Program-made: the position numbers and the translations under genes
From: Actinobacillus genomosp. 1
Lineage (GTDB): Bacteria > Pseudomonadota > Gammaproteobacteria > Enterobacterales > Pasteurellaceae
Length of the DNA: 64,000 bases
NCBI RefSeq assembly: GCF_029774175.1
Contig: NZ_CP103834.1
Span: 1,622,501 to 1,686,500, forward strand
Direction: 5' to 3'
Notes under the pieces: model-generated
What the model was told of the DNA's origin: nothing
Database searches by the model: none
What the model saw: only the letters and a program-made list of their open reading frames with translations
In this document: positions 1-8,351 of the stretch, piece after piece
Layout: each line of letters opens with the position of its first letter
How positions within the stretch are numbered: the first letter of the stretch is position 1

Positions 1-2132
1 TCTTTAGCAGAGATGTTGTTGACATAACCTAGCTCATAATCACGATATTGTAGTGTTTCCGTACGTTTCCCTACGGAAACATTTTGAGTTTTCACAACTT
101 CTTTTAAAATTTTAACATCGCCGTTAAGTGATTTATTTACGATATATTCACCGGCTTTATCGGCTTTTGAACCGTCAAAGGTTAAATAACCGGTATCCGT
201 TTTATCGTAATATGCCACGTCATAGCCTTCTCCCGCATATACAATCGAAGAACCCGATGAGATATAGATTCGATCATTGTTGTCGCCTAAATGTGATTCA
301 ATCGTTACTTGGCGTTTTGTACCATCAGGCGCAACGGCAAATTGAATTAACTGAGTATAATCGTAAATCGAGCTATGAGATTTAACTCCGGTAACCACCC
401 ATTTTTCTTTGCCTTTTACGAATAATTCCGTCATATATTCGTATTTGCCGGTTTTCTTACGTTCGCGAATTTCTTCACCGGCAGTTAAAACCGGAGTAAT
501 AAAGGTTAATAAAGTGGTTTTATTAATCTCTGAAAGATTGATCGTACCTTCAAGCGGATCAAATACCGTTTTATCGAACAGATCTCGATCTCGCTCTAAA
601 CGTTTACCTTCTTCAAAGAAATCAATATAAGCTTTACCGCTTTTCGTATGTGAACCTTTACGGGTAATACCTGCAAGCTCACCGATATTAGCATCCCAAC
701 GTTGCTGAGTAATTGCGACTACACGATCTACAGAGTGTTCTTTGTTATATTGAGATAAGATTTCAAATGAATCTTCTAAGAATGCAGAATGACGGGAGTC
801 ATATCCGTTCTCAAAATAATTTTTACCGTATTGAAGTTCCCATGCCTCAATTTTATCGGCAAGTTTAGTCGCTATACGTTCGAATATCGCTTGTTTAGAA
901 GCATCTAAAATACCGGAAATAATACCCGTAATAGCACTTACCAAGGCTGCAACAGGCGCACCGATTAGTGAACCGGTTGCTGCTGCGCCTACTCCTGCAG
1001 AAGCTGCGCTAAGAACAGTATTAATTGTGGTTAAAGCCGCTTTAACCGCACCGGTTTCACGATAGAAAGACGCTAATAGGCTATCACCTTCATAACCGAA
1101 TTTTTTAAAGCGTTCCGAATATTTATTGAGCTCATCCGCTCGTTTAAAATCATCTGCAATACTTAAGAATGAAAGAGGACTAATAGCTAATGCCACAACA
1201 GAAGCAATTAAACCGCCTGTCGCCGCTGTAGTAGATAAACCTGCCGCAACACGTTGTGCAATCACATATTGTGAAACGGCTTTACCGATATTCCCTATAA
1301 TTTGAGTTGAAATTTCAAGACCTGCCGCCGCTTTTGTGCCGGCATCCGCATCTTTGTTACTTAAAATCAAAGATGCGGATGCAACCGATAAAATACCGCC
1401 AATCGCCTCAAATCCGGGACCCGCAATACTTAAATCGGGGATTTTATTTAATGCTTTCGATAAACCTTTAAGTTTGGTATTCGCTAATGCGTTACCTAAT
1501 TTACCTAATTGCTCCGAAAAAGTATCAACCGTATCCGTCGCACTGGCAATGTTGTCAATTAATTGTGCGGTGAGATCGATACCGGCCTTAGCAAGGTCGG
1601 TACCAACATCTTCACCGTTTCTGCGACGTTTAAGGATACTGTCAAGTTCCATACCCGAAATAGCAGTACCTAAAAAACTTTGTAATGCGGATAATGCCGT
1701 TTGGGTTTTACTCAAACGCTGCCCCAATGCTTCTGCCGAACCACCGAAGGCATTCCCCAATTTTTGATTTTTTTGTAATAATTTATCGACTTGCGGTGCG
1801 AATAATGCGATGCCTCGTTCAGAAAACCCTAATAATTTTTCCGTAGAGCCGAACAATTCTTTAGTTAATGTAGTACCGTCTTTTTCAGAACGATGAACTT
1901 CAATTCCTAAAGCTTCCGCAGCTTTAACCAAATCATTTAAACTTGCACCGCTATTACCACCATAACCTTGATAATCTTTAGGAATATATAAGATAAATTT
2001 TTGACCTGTTTTTTTGACATAACCGGCACCTTGTTTAATGCCGTTTGCACCTGACTGCGCTAAGCCTTTAGTTGATTTATTCAGTGAATCAACTAATTTT
2101 TTAACTCTATCAATATGAGAATTTGTTGCCAT
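1..2132 (-). CDS. apxIA: RTX toxin structural protein, ApxI/Aqx type (5' part)
   Basis: This is the N-terminal 710 codons of a pore-forming RTX cytolysin; the gene runs off the left edge, so the glycine-rich calcium-binding repeats and secretion signal are not visible. Translation starts at ATG 2132, after a clear AGGAG, 10 bases beyond the activator gene. Visible regions are an amphipathic N-terminus, a long hydrophobic pore-forming region (about residues 200-420, Ala/Gly/Ile rich), and motifs GDSLLASFYRETG, KNYFENGYDSRHSAFLEDSF and ITQQRWDANIGELAGITRKG. Both acylated lysines known from HlyA/ApxIA appear conserved, as K563 (TGKYEYMTEL) and K689 (SVGKRTE). From memory it matches ApxIA closely across the pore region but clearly less in the first 60 residues and around 690-710, so it may be a divergent apxIA allele or an aqxA/apxIA-var form. 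Family assignment is sure; the exact name is less so. Confidence 0.9.
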   Translation of the reverse strand, partial: MATNSHIDRVKKLVDSLNKSTKGLAQSGANGIKQGAGYVKKTGQKFILYIPKDYQGYGGNSGASLNDLVKAAEALGIEVHRSEKDGTTLTKELFGSTEKLLGFSERGIALFAPQVDKLLQKNQKLGNAFGGSAEALGQRLSKTQTALSALQSFLGTAISGMELDSILKRRRNGEDVGTDLAKAGIDLTAQLIDNIASATDTVDTFSEQLGKLGNALANTKLKGLSKALNKIPDLSIAGPGFEAIGGILSVASASLILSNKDADAGTKAAAGLEISTQIIGNIGKAVSQYVIAQRVAAGLSTTAATGGLIASVVALAISPLSFLSIADDFKRADELNKYSERFKKFGYEGDSLLASFYRETGAVKAALTTINTVLSAASAGVGAAATGSLIGAPVAALVSAITGIISGILDASKQAIFERIATKLADKIEAWELQYGKNYFENGYDSRHSAFLEDSFEILSQYNKEHSVDRVVAITQQRWDANIGELAGITRKGSHTKSGKAYIDFFEEGKRLERDRDLFDKTVFDPLEGTINLSEINKTTLLTFITPVLTAGEEIRERKKTGKYEYMTELFVKGKEKWVVTGVKSHSSIYDYTQLIQFAVAPDGTKRQVTIESHLGDNNDRIYISSGSSIVYAGEGYDVAYYDKTDTGYLTFDGSKADKAGEYIVNKSLNGDVKILKEVVKTQNVSVGKRTETLQYRDYELGYVNNISAK

Positions 2133-2142
2133 TTTGTTCTCC

Positions 2143-2661
2143 TTAAGTATTTCTTAATGAAAATTTAAAGTCTTGTTTGTTTTTGATTTCACTCATTAAT
2201 TCAAAGTGATATTGTTGAAAAATTTTACTTGCCAGTTTCTTATCAATTTTTCCTCCATGAAATTCTGAAATTTTCCCTACTCGAGAGTCCGGATCAACTC
2301 GAATAGCCCTAAATAGCTCATTAGGGAAGTTATCTCGCATATGTTTGTATAATGCGGCACTGTCTCCGAACGGTGCTATCCAATCTATAAACCATCGACG
2401 ATCGCCGGAAGTCCAATCATCCGCAACTAGCGAGGCAACATCATCAAGGTATTTAATTTCATTTTCTAAATTCAAATTTGCCCAGCTACAAAATGCAATA
2501 GGAAAACCGTCACGCTTTAACAAAACATATTGATTACTCTCAATTGCGGGTAGCACATTAATTGCTAACAAAGAAAGCGGCCACTTTCGATGTAAAGGAG
2601 AACTTGCCCATAACCATGCCACCTCTCCTAAAACCTCAAATCCATTAATTTTTTTACTCAT
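2143..2661 (-). CDS. apxIC: RTX toxin-activating lysine acyltransferase, ApxIC type
   Basis: A 172-residue member of the HlyC/ApxC family. It uses acyl-ACP to attach fatty acids to two internal lysines of the co-transcribed protoxin in the cytoplasm, which makes the toxin active. The family signature is plain: GEVAWLWASSPLHRKWP near the N-terminus carries the essential His, followed by YVLLKRDGFPIAFCSWANL and the Asp-rich WTSGDRRWFIDWIAPFG. Length is normal for the family. Translation starts at ATG 2661 after GGGGG, and the toxin gene follows after 10 bases, so the two are translated from one message (C-A-B-D order). The afu operon runs divergently upstream. Confidence 0.95.
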   Translation of the reverse strand: MSKKINGFEVLGEVAWLWASSPLHRKWPLSLLAINVLPAIESNQYVLLKRDGFPIAFCSWANLNLENEIKYLDDVASLVADDWTSGDRRWFIDWIAPFGDSAALYKHMRDNFPNELFRAIRVDPDSRVGKISEFHGGKIDKKLASKIFQQYHFELMSEIKNKQDFKFSLRNT

Positions 2662-2956
2662 TCATCCCCCAGACTAGATTTATAACAATATTGCCGTTTG
2701 TCTGACTTAACCGTAAATACTTACCGATAAAAATAAAAAAAAGTAAGTTTTTTGATTATTTATATAATTTACCAATGCATTGCAAATAAGGTTTACATTA
2801 TGGTTTTATAACAATATCGCTCATCAATCTCGTATTTTGTGAACTGCTTCACGGTATTTTTTATTCAATTACGGTAAATTAGTTTTAATAAGAAAAATGT
2901 GTTCGATTAAATCGCTCACATTTTGTTGGTTTACACTCAAAATGAGGTTATTGATT
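2662..2956. promoter_or_regulatory. Divergent control region between toxin activator and afuA
   Basis: This AT-rich 295-bp gap has no ORF. On the minus strand, TTGCAATGCATTGGTAAATT leads into TATATAAAT (about 2760-2785), a plausible sigma-70 promoter for the toxin operon; it includes the short palindrome CAATGCATTG. On the plus strand, AATTACGG...TTAGTTTTAATAAG precedes afuA. I see no clear Fur box. The promoter calls are inference from base composition and spacing only. Confidence 0.4.
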
Positions 2957-3997
2957 ATGAAATTTGGGAAACTTTATTTAGCGGTTTCAACCGCATTACT
3001 TGGTGCGGGTTTAATGTTTAGTTCGGCTGCCCAAGCAAAAGGACGCTTAGTGATTTACTGTAGTGCGACTAATGTAATGTGTGAAAATGCAGCAAAAACA
3101 TTCGAAGAAAAATATGATGTGAAAACCTCTTTTATTCGTAACGGTTCCGGCAGTACGTTTGCGAAAATTGAAGCGGAAAAAAATAATCCGCAAGCGGATG
3201 TTTGGTACGGTGGTACTTTAGATCCGCAATCGCAAGCGGGCGAATTAGGCTTATTGGAAGCATACCGTTCACCGAATATTGATCAAATTATGCCGAAATT
3301 CCAAGATCCGGCAAAAGTAAAAGGAAACTTAAGTTCAGCGGTGTATATCGGTATTTTAGGTTTTGCGGTAAATACCGAACGTTTGAAAAAATTAGGCATT
3401 GAGAAAATGCCGCAATGTTGGAGTGATTTAACCGATCCGAAACTAAAAGGTGAAATTCAAATCGCTGATCCGCAAAGTTCAGGTACAGCCTATACCGCGA
3501 TCGCAACTTTCGCTCAACTTTGGGGCGAAGATAAAGCGTTCGATTACTTCAAACATCTTCATCCGAACATTTCTCAATATACCAAATCCGGTATCACACC
3601 GGCACGTAATGCCGCTCGAGGTGAAACCACAGTCGGTATCGGTTTCTTACATGACTATGCGTTAGAAAAAGAACAGGGTGCACCGCTTGAAATGGTTGTA
3701 CCGTGCGAAGGTACCGGCTACGAGTTAGGCGGCGTAAGTATCTTAAAAGGTGCGAGAAACTTAGATAACGCTAAATTATTCGTTGATTTCGCTCTTTCAA
3801 AAGAAGGTCAGGAAACCGCATGGAAAAAAGGTCAAGCGTTACAAACCTTAACCAATACCACGGCTGAGCAATCTCCGCTTGCGTTCGATCTCACCAAACT
3901 TAAATTAATTGATTACAATTTTGAAAAATACGGTGCAAGTGACGAACGTAAACGCTTAATCAGCAAATGGGTTGATGAAGTAAAATTAGCGAAATAA
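2957..3997 (+). CDS. afuA: Periplasmic hexose-phosphate-binding protein AfuA
   Basis: Solute-binding protein of an ABC importer, 346 residues from ATG 2957 (an AUG and other in-frame codons lie upstream, but this start has TGAGG ahead of it and gives a proper signal peptide, cleaved after SSAAQA). The fold is the FbpA-like class: RLVIYCSATNVMCENAAKTFEEKY, then NGSGSTFAKIEAEKNNPQADVWYGG and AARGETTVGIGFLHDY. It was originally named for iron uptake in A. pleuropneumoniae. Later structural and binding work on AfuA from A. pleuropneumoniae and Citrobacter reported hexose-6-phosphate and sedoheptulose-7-phosphate as ligands. A strong hairpin separates it from the permease gene, which would allow more binding protein than permease. 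Confidence 0.93.
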   Translation: MKFGKLYLAVSTALLGAGLMFSSAAQAKGRLVIYCSATNVMCENAAKTFEEKYDVKTSFIRNGSGSTFAKIEAEKNNPQADVWYGGTLDPQSQAGELGLLEAYRSPNIDQIMPKFQDPAKVKGNLSSAVYIGILGFAVNTERLKKLGIEKMPQCWSDLTDPKLKGEIQIADPQSSGTAYTAIATFAQLWGEDKAFDYFKHLHPNISQYTKSGITPARNAARGETTVGIGFLHDYALEKEQGAPLEMVVPCEGTGYELGGVSILKGARNLDNAKLFVDFALSKEGQETAWKKGQALQTLTNTTAEQSPLAFDLTKLKLIDYNFEKYGASDERKRLISKWVDEVKLAK

Positions 3998-4013
3998 TTA
4001 TTCGCCTTTTGAT

Positions 4014-4067
4014 AAGCGGTCGTTTTTCGTAAAAAATTTGCAAAAAATCTGCGAAAAACGACCGCTT
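4014..4067 (+). terminator. Intercistronic hairpin between afuA and afuB (uptake-signal inverted pair)
   Basis: Two inverted DNA uptake signals form a perfect 16-bp stem (AAGCGGTCGTTTTTCG with its complement) around a 22-base loop. There is no long T run after it, so partial termination or protection of the afuA 3' end is likelier than a full stop. Confidence 0.75.
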
Positions 4068-4103
4068 GCTTTTCGATATTTTTATTAGTTGTTGTGAGGC
4101 TAT

Positions 4104-6167
4104 ATGGATTCTATTACAAATAAAAGATCGCTGTTTGAATCTAGCCACTTTTGGATTCTGCTCTCACTTATTGCATTTATTGTGTTGCCTTCCAAAGCAT
4201 TGGATTACGGTTTATTGGAAAGTACCTCAGATGAATTTTTAGATGCGATGGGTTGGTCTTCTGTTAATCTGACTATTCTATGGTTTTTACCTTTAATCGG
4301 TTTCTGGTTACTCCCTTCCTTAAAACTTTCGACCGAAGCCCAGGCAAAAGCGGAATTGGGTTTAATTTCATTTACATTATTATTCGCCTTTATTTCGGCA
4401 ACGATTTATAAGGTCAGTATGGGTTATTCGGTCATTGTCTTGATTGCTACATTAACCGCACTTGCCACCTTTGCCTTTGCTAAGCTCAAAATGATGCAAG
4501 GCGATAAATTTATTATTGCGGCATTGCTCAGTATTATCTTGCTGATTTTCTTCTTTATCGTTTATCCGACTGTTGCGATTTTTATTTCAATGTTTTATGA
4601 CGGCGAAACCTTCGCACCGGAACAAGTGGTCAGAATTTTAGGGCAGGGTTATATTGTTCGAGTAATCAGTAACTCTTTATTCCTTTCCGGCTTTGTCGGC
4701 ATTGTTTCAACCGTTTTCGGTTTAGCGTTTGCGCTTTATACTACTCGTATCGCTCGCCGTACCGCCTTTATCGGGAAAATTTTCTCAATCCTACCGATTG
4801 TGACACCGCCGTTTGTGGTGGGTCTTGGCGTAACTTTAATGCTTGGTCGTTCGGGCTATGTGACCGAATTTTTAGATACCTATTTCGGTTTTAAAGATCA
4901 TAACTGGCTGTATGGTTTTAACGGGATTGCTATCGCACAGATTCTCGCTTTTGCACCGATTTCATTTATGATTTTAGACGGTGCGTTAAAATCAATTCAC
5001 CCTTCGATTGAAGAAGCGTCTTATACGTTACGAGCAAACCGTTATCAAACGTTCTATAACATTATTTTCCCGTTATTACGTCCGGCATTGGCTAATTCAT
5101 TTTTAATCGTGTTTATCCAATCACTCGCCGATTTCAGTAACCCGTTGGTTTTAGGCGGTAGCTTTGACGTAATCGCCACCCAAATTTATTTCTATATTGC
5201 CGGCTCACAATTAGATTATGCTTCGGCAAGTACCTTAGGTTCAATGTTGCTGATTTTCTCATTATTGATCTTTATCGTTCAGTATATGTGGATTGGTAAT
5301 CGCTCTTATGTGACCGTTTCGGGTAAATCTTATCGCGGCGATGTACAAGACCTACCAAGCGGTTTGAAATATACCATTATTGTAATGTTAGGTTTCTGGG
5401 TGGTGTTCAACCTTGCGTTATACGGCAGTATTTTCTACGGTAGCTTCACGGTAAACTGGGGGGTAGATTACACCCTAACCTTAAATAACTATGCGATGTT
5501 ATTCGGGCAAGGTTTAAGTGACGGGGCGTGGCCGTCTTTAATCAATACCATGATTTACGCCGGTATTGCCGCACCGCTCACTGCGTTATTCGGTTTATTA
5601 ATCGCTTATATTGTGGTGCGTAAAGATTTCCAAGGTAAGAAAACTCTTGAGTTCTTAACTATGCTGTGCTTTGCCGTACCGGGTACGGTTGCCGGTGTGT
5701 CTTATATTCTCGCCTTTAATGATGCGCCAATGTATATTACCGGCACCGGTATCATCATTATTATTTCAATGGTAATGCGAGATTTACCGATCGGTATGCG
5801 TGCGGCAATTGCGGGACTTGGGCAGTTGGATAAATCATTGGATGAAGCCTCATTATCATTAAAAGGCAGTTCGTTAAAAACCATTTGGTTTATCGTCTTC
5901 CCATTATTGAAACCGGCATTGTTATCCGCATTAGTGACCAGTTTCGTACGTGCGATGACAACCGTGAGTGCGATTGTGTTCCTTGTGACCGCAGATACCC
6001 GTGTTGCAACCGCTTATATTTTAAATCGTGTTGAAGACGGCGAATACGGGGTGGCGATCGCATACGGTTCAATCTTAATTGTTGTGATGATGGCGATTAT
6101 TTTATTCTTCGACTGGATTGTCGGGGATACTCGTATCGCTAAATCCAAAGCGAAAAAAGCAGATTAA
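4104..6167 (+). CDS. afuB: Fused ABC permease AfuB
   Basis: Inner-membrane permease of 687 residues with two binding-protein-dependent transport domains in tandem, as in the FbpB class. Each half carries an EAA-type loop that contacts the ATPase: EEASYTLRANRYQTFYNIIFP in the first half and DEASLSLKGSSLKTIWFIVFP in the second. There are about 12 or more hydrophobic segments, including several at the N-terminus before the first permease domain. It partners AfuA and AfuC for uptake of sugar phosphates. The start is ATG 4104 after GTTGTGAGG. The gene is intact and in phase with the operon. Confidence 0.93.
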   Translation: MDSITNKRSLFESSHFWILLSLIAFIVLPSKALDYGLLESTSDEFLDAMGWSSVNLTILWFLPLIGFWLLPSLKLSTEAQAKAELGLISFTLLFAFISATIYKVSMGYSVIVLIATLTALATFAFAKLKMMQGDKFIIAALLSIILLIFFFIVYPTVAIFISMFYDGETFAPEQVVRILGQGYIVRVISNSLFLSGFVGIVSTVFGLAFALYTTRIARRTAFIGKIFSILPIVTPPFVVGLGVTLMLGRSGYVTEFLDTYFGFKDHNWLYGFNGIAIAQILAFAPISFMILDGALKSIHPSIEEASYTLRANRYQTFYNIIFPLLRPALANSFLIVFIQSLADFSNPLVLGGSFDVIATQIYFYIAGSQLDYASASTLGSMLLIFSLLIFIVQYMWIGNRSYVTVSGKSYRGDVQDLPSGLKYTIIVMLGFWVVFNLALYGSIFYGSFTVNWGVDYTLTLNNYAMLFGQGLSDGAWPSLINTMIYAGIAAPLTALFGLLIAYIVVRKDFQGKKTLEFLTMLCFAVPGTVAGVSYILAFNDAPMYITGTGIIIIISMVMRDLPIGMRAAIAGLGQLDKSLDEASLSLKGSSLKTIWFIVFPLLKPALLSALVTSFVRAMTTVSAIVFLVTADTRVATAYILNRVEDGEYGVAIAYGSILIVVMMAIILFFDWIVGDTRIAKSKAKKAD

Positions 6168-6217
6168 TTCGTCCACGGGCGGTATGCTTGCCGTCCGCAT
6201 ATAAAAGGCAAAATATT

Positions 6218-7264
6218 ATGAACAACGATTTCTTAGTACTGAAAAATATTACCAAATCTTTCGGTAAAGCAACGGTAATTGATAATTTAGATTTAGTGAT
6301 TAAGCGTGGCACGATGGTAACCTTATTAGGGCCTTCCGGCTGCGGTAAAACCACGGTATTACGTTTAGTAGCAGGGTTAGAGAACCCGACAAGCGGTCAA
6401 ATTTTTATTGACGGCGAAGATGTGACCAAATCTTCGATTCAAAACCGAGATATTTGTATCGTGTTCCAATCTTATGCACTATTCCCGCATATGTCGATTG
6501 GCGATAACGTCGGTTATGGTTTACGTATGCAGGGCGTAAGTAACGAAGAGCGTAAACAGCGAGTGAAAGAGGCATTGGAACTGGTGGATTTAGCCGGTTT
6601 TGAAGATCGATTCGTTGATCAAATTTCCGGTGGTCAGCAACAACGTGTTGCATTGGCTCGTGCCTTAGTGCTAAAACCGAAAGTGTTATTATTTGACGAG
6701 CCGTTAAGTAACTTAGATGCCAACTTACGCCGTTCAATGCGTGAAAAAATTCGTGAATTACAGCAACGTTTAGGCATTACCTCACTGTATGTAACGCACG
6801 ACCAAACCGAAGCGTTTGCGGTTTCGGATGAAGTTATCGTGATGAACAAAGGCAAAATTATGCAAAAAGCGCCGGCAAAAGATCTTTATTTACGACCGAA
6901 TTCTTTATTCCTTGCGAATTTTATGGGCGAATCAACCATTTTTGACGGTAACTTAAATCAAGGTACGGTATCTATCGGCGATTATCGTTTCCCGTTACAT
7001 AACGCCGCTGATTTTAGTGTTGCGGACGGTGTATGTTTAGTCGGCGTACGTCCGGAAGCAATCCGACTTACCGCCACAGGCGAGGCCAGCCAACGTTGCC
7101 AAATTAAGAGTGCGGTTTATATGGGTAATCACTGGGAAATCGTAGCGAATTGGAACGGTAAAGAAGTTTTGGTCAATGCAAATCCGGATCAATTTGAACC
7201 CGACTTAAGAGAAGCATTTATCCATTTCACCGAGCAAGGTATTTTCTTACTGAAAAAAGAGTAA
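6218..7264 (+). CDS. afuC: ABC transporter ATPase AfuC
   Basis: Cytoplasmic ATPase (348 residues) that powers the AfuAB importer. Walker A is GPSGCGKTT, the Q loop lies in VFQSYALFPHMSIGDNVGYG, the signature is ISGGQQQRVALARAL, Walker B is KVLLFDEPLSNLD, and the switch is YVTHDQTEA. A C-terminal TOBE-like regulatory domain includes VGVRPEAIRLTATG. The start is ATG 6218 after AAAAGGC; an in-frame TTG 30 bases upstream lacks a binding site. A terminator follows. Confidence 0.93.
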   Translation: MNNDFLVLKNITKSFGKATVIDNLDLVIKRGTMVTLLGPSGCGKTTVLRLVAGLENPTSGQIFIDGEDVTKSSIQNRDICIVFQSYALFPHMSIGDNVGYGLRMQGVSNEERKQRVKEALELVDLAGFEDRFVDQISGGQQQRVALARALVLKPKVLLFDEPLSNLDANLRRSMREKIRELQQRLGITSLYVTHDQTEAFAVSDEVIVMNKGKIMQKAPAKDLYLRPNSLFLANFMGESTIFDGNLNQGTVSIGDYRFPLHNAADFSVADGVCLVGVRPEAIRLTATGEASQRCQIKSAVYMGNHWEIVANWNGKEVLVNANPDQFEPDLREAFIHFTEQGIFLLKKE

Positions 7265-7290
7265 CCCATAAAAATTAGATCATTAATTAA

Positions 7291-7332
7291 AAGGCTGATT
7301 CCGAGCTTTAAATCGAGATCAGCCTTTAATTT
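7291..7332 (+). terminator. Terminator after afuC
   Basis: Stem AAGGCTGAT pairs with ATCAGCCTT and is followed by TAATTTT. It closes the afu operon. Confidence 0.85.
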
Positions 7333-7354
7333 TACCAATGCGATACTGTACTTC

Positions 7355-7370
7355 ACCAGTATATACTGGT
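7355..7370. promoter_or_regulatory. 16-bp perfect palindrome upstream of the MNT/HEPN pair
   Basis: ACCAGTATATACTGGT is self-complementary over its full length and lies about 160 bp ahead of the toxin-antitoxin pair, in a gap with no gene. Such symmetry suggests an operator. The binding protein is unknown, and it is not a canonical LexA box. Confidence 0.4.
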
Positions 7371-7531
7371 ACTTAATATGGAAAGCTTACAACATATCAA
7401 GTCGCTAAAATTTCCTGAAACTTGACTGAATTTGTACAAAATTCAAGATATATGTAAAAACAAATACCTACACAACCAAGAATTTTCAGCTATACTTTTT
7501 CTATAAGTTATCAACCGAAAGGAAGTAAGCT

Positions 7532-7822
7532 ATGATCCCATCAAAACTTATCCAAGCTAAACACTCAGAAATTATGGCGGTCAGTCGTCAATTTGCTGTG
7601 GAAAATTTACGAGTATTCGGCTCCGTAGCAAAAGGGCTAGATACAGAAAATAGCGATTTAGATATTTTGGTAGATACAACCCCACAAACAACAATGTTTG
7701 ACTTATGTGGTCTGCAGGTGGAATTAGAAGAATTACTCGGAATTAAAGTGGATATACTTACTCCTCGTAGTTTACCTGAGAAATTTCGTCAACAAGTTTT
7801 ATCAGAAGCGAAAGTATTATGA
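7532..7822 (+). CDS. mntA: MntA-type nucleotidyltransferase antitoxin
   Basis: A minimal nucleotidyltransferase of 96 residues. The catalytic signature G-S-x10-D-x-D is intact (FGSVAKGLDTENSDLDILVD). In the characterised Shewanella pair, MntA adds AMP units to a tyrosine of its HEPN partner and so neutralises it. The start is ATG 7532 after AAAGGAAG. The stop overlaps the start of the HEPN gene (ATGA), so the two are translationally coupled. Confidence 0.88.
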   Translation: MIPSKLIQAKHSEIMAVSRQFAVENLRVFGSVAKGLDTENSDLDILVDTTPQTTMFDLCGLQVELEELLGIKVDILTPRSLPEKFRQQVLSEAKVL

Positions 7823-8184
7823 GTGCAGAGTTTCGTATACCTGATTATTTAGAGAAAATTCGTTCTCTATGTTTGGATATTCAAGCCTTTGTAAAAGATA
7901 TCCCATTAGAAGACTTTTTAGATGATAAACGTTCAGAAAATGCAGTTGCAATGAGCTTAGTAGCTATGGGAGAAATCGCTACGGTATTAAGTAATAAATA
8001 TCCTGAATTTATTCAACAGTATGAACATATTCCTTGGCGTTATATGCGAGGTATGCGTAATGTCATAGCCCATGGTTATTTTGAGTTGGATTTTGTTGTT
8101 ATCTATGAAACGGCAATAGAATCTGTACCAAAATTACTCGTGCAAGTCGAAAACTTACTTTTGGAATTAAATCATACTAATTAG
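7819..8184 (+). CDS. hepT: HEPN-domain RNase toxin (DUF86)
   Basis: A 121-residue all-helical HEPN ribonuclease. The catalytic and modification motif R-x4-H-x-Y is present as RNVIAHGY near residue 80. In characterised pairs Arg and His cut RNA, and the Tyr is the residue AMPylated by the antitoxin. It overlaps mntA by four bases. All visible key residues are intact, so the system is likely functional. A terminator follows at 8309. Confidence 0.88.
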   Translation: MSAEFRIPDYLEKIRSLCLDIQAFVKDIPLEDFLDDKRSENAVAMSLVAMGEIATVLSNKYPEFIQQYEHIPWRYMRGMRNVIAHGYFELDFVVIYETAIESVPKLLVQVENLLLELNHTN

Positions 8185-8308
8185 TTGAGCATATAGGACT
8201 AAAATAGTTAGTAAAAAGTGACTTAGCCTTATTTTTGAATAATGAACAAAAAGTATGAATTTGAACTGTTTTATTGAAATAAATATTAGGAAAGAATTTA
8301 GAAAGCAC

Positions 8309-8343
8309 AAGACGCAAGCAAATTGCTTGCGTCTTTATTTTAT
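8309..8343 (+). terminator. Terminator between HEPN gene and mpl
   Basis: Stem GACGCAAGCAA pairs with TTGCTTGCGTC and is followed by TTTATTTTATT on the plus strand. It separates the converging hepT and mpl genes. Confidence 0.85.
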
Positions 8344-8351
8344 TAGGCGCA

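Noticed and set aside
128..1767. Plus-strand ORFs of 73-143 codons across the left end
   Set aside because: They lie opposite the long RTX toxin frame on the minus strand and have no family features or ribosome sites.
2897..2956. Longer N-terminus for AfuA
   Set aside because: The extra 20 residues would spoil the signal peptide; the ATG at 2957 has its own binding site.
7341..7375. LexA (SOS) box upstream of mntA
   Set aside because: The palindrome is ACCAGT-N4-ACTGGT and lacks the CTG-N10-CAG geometry.
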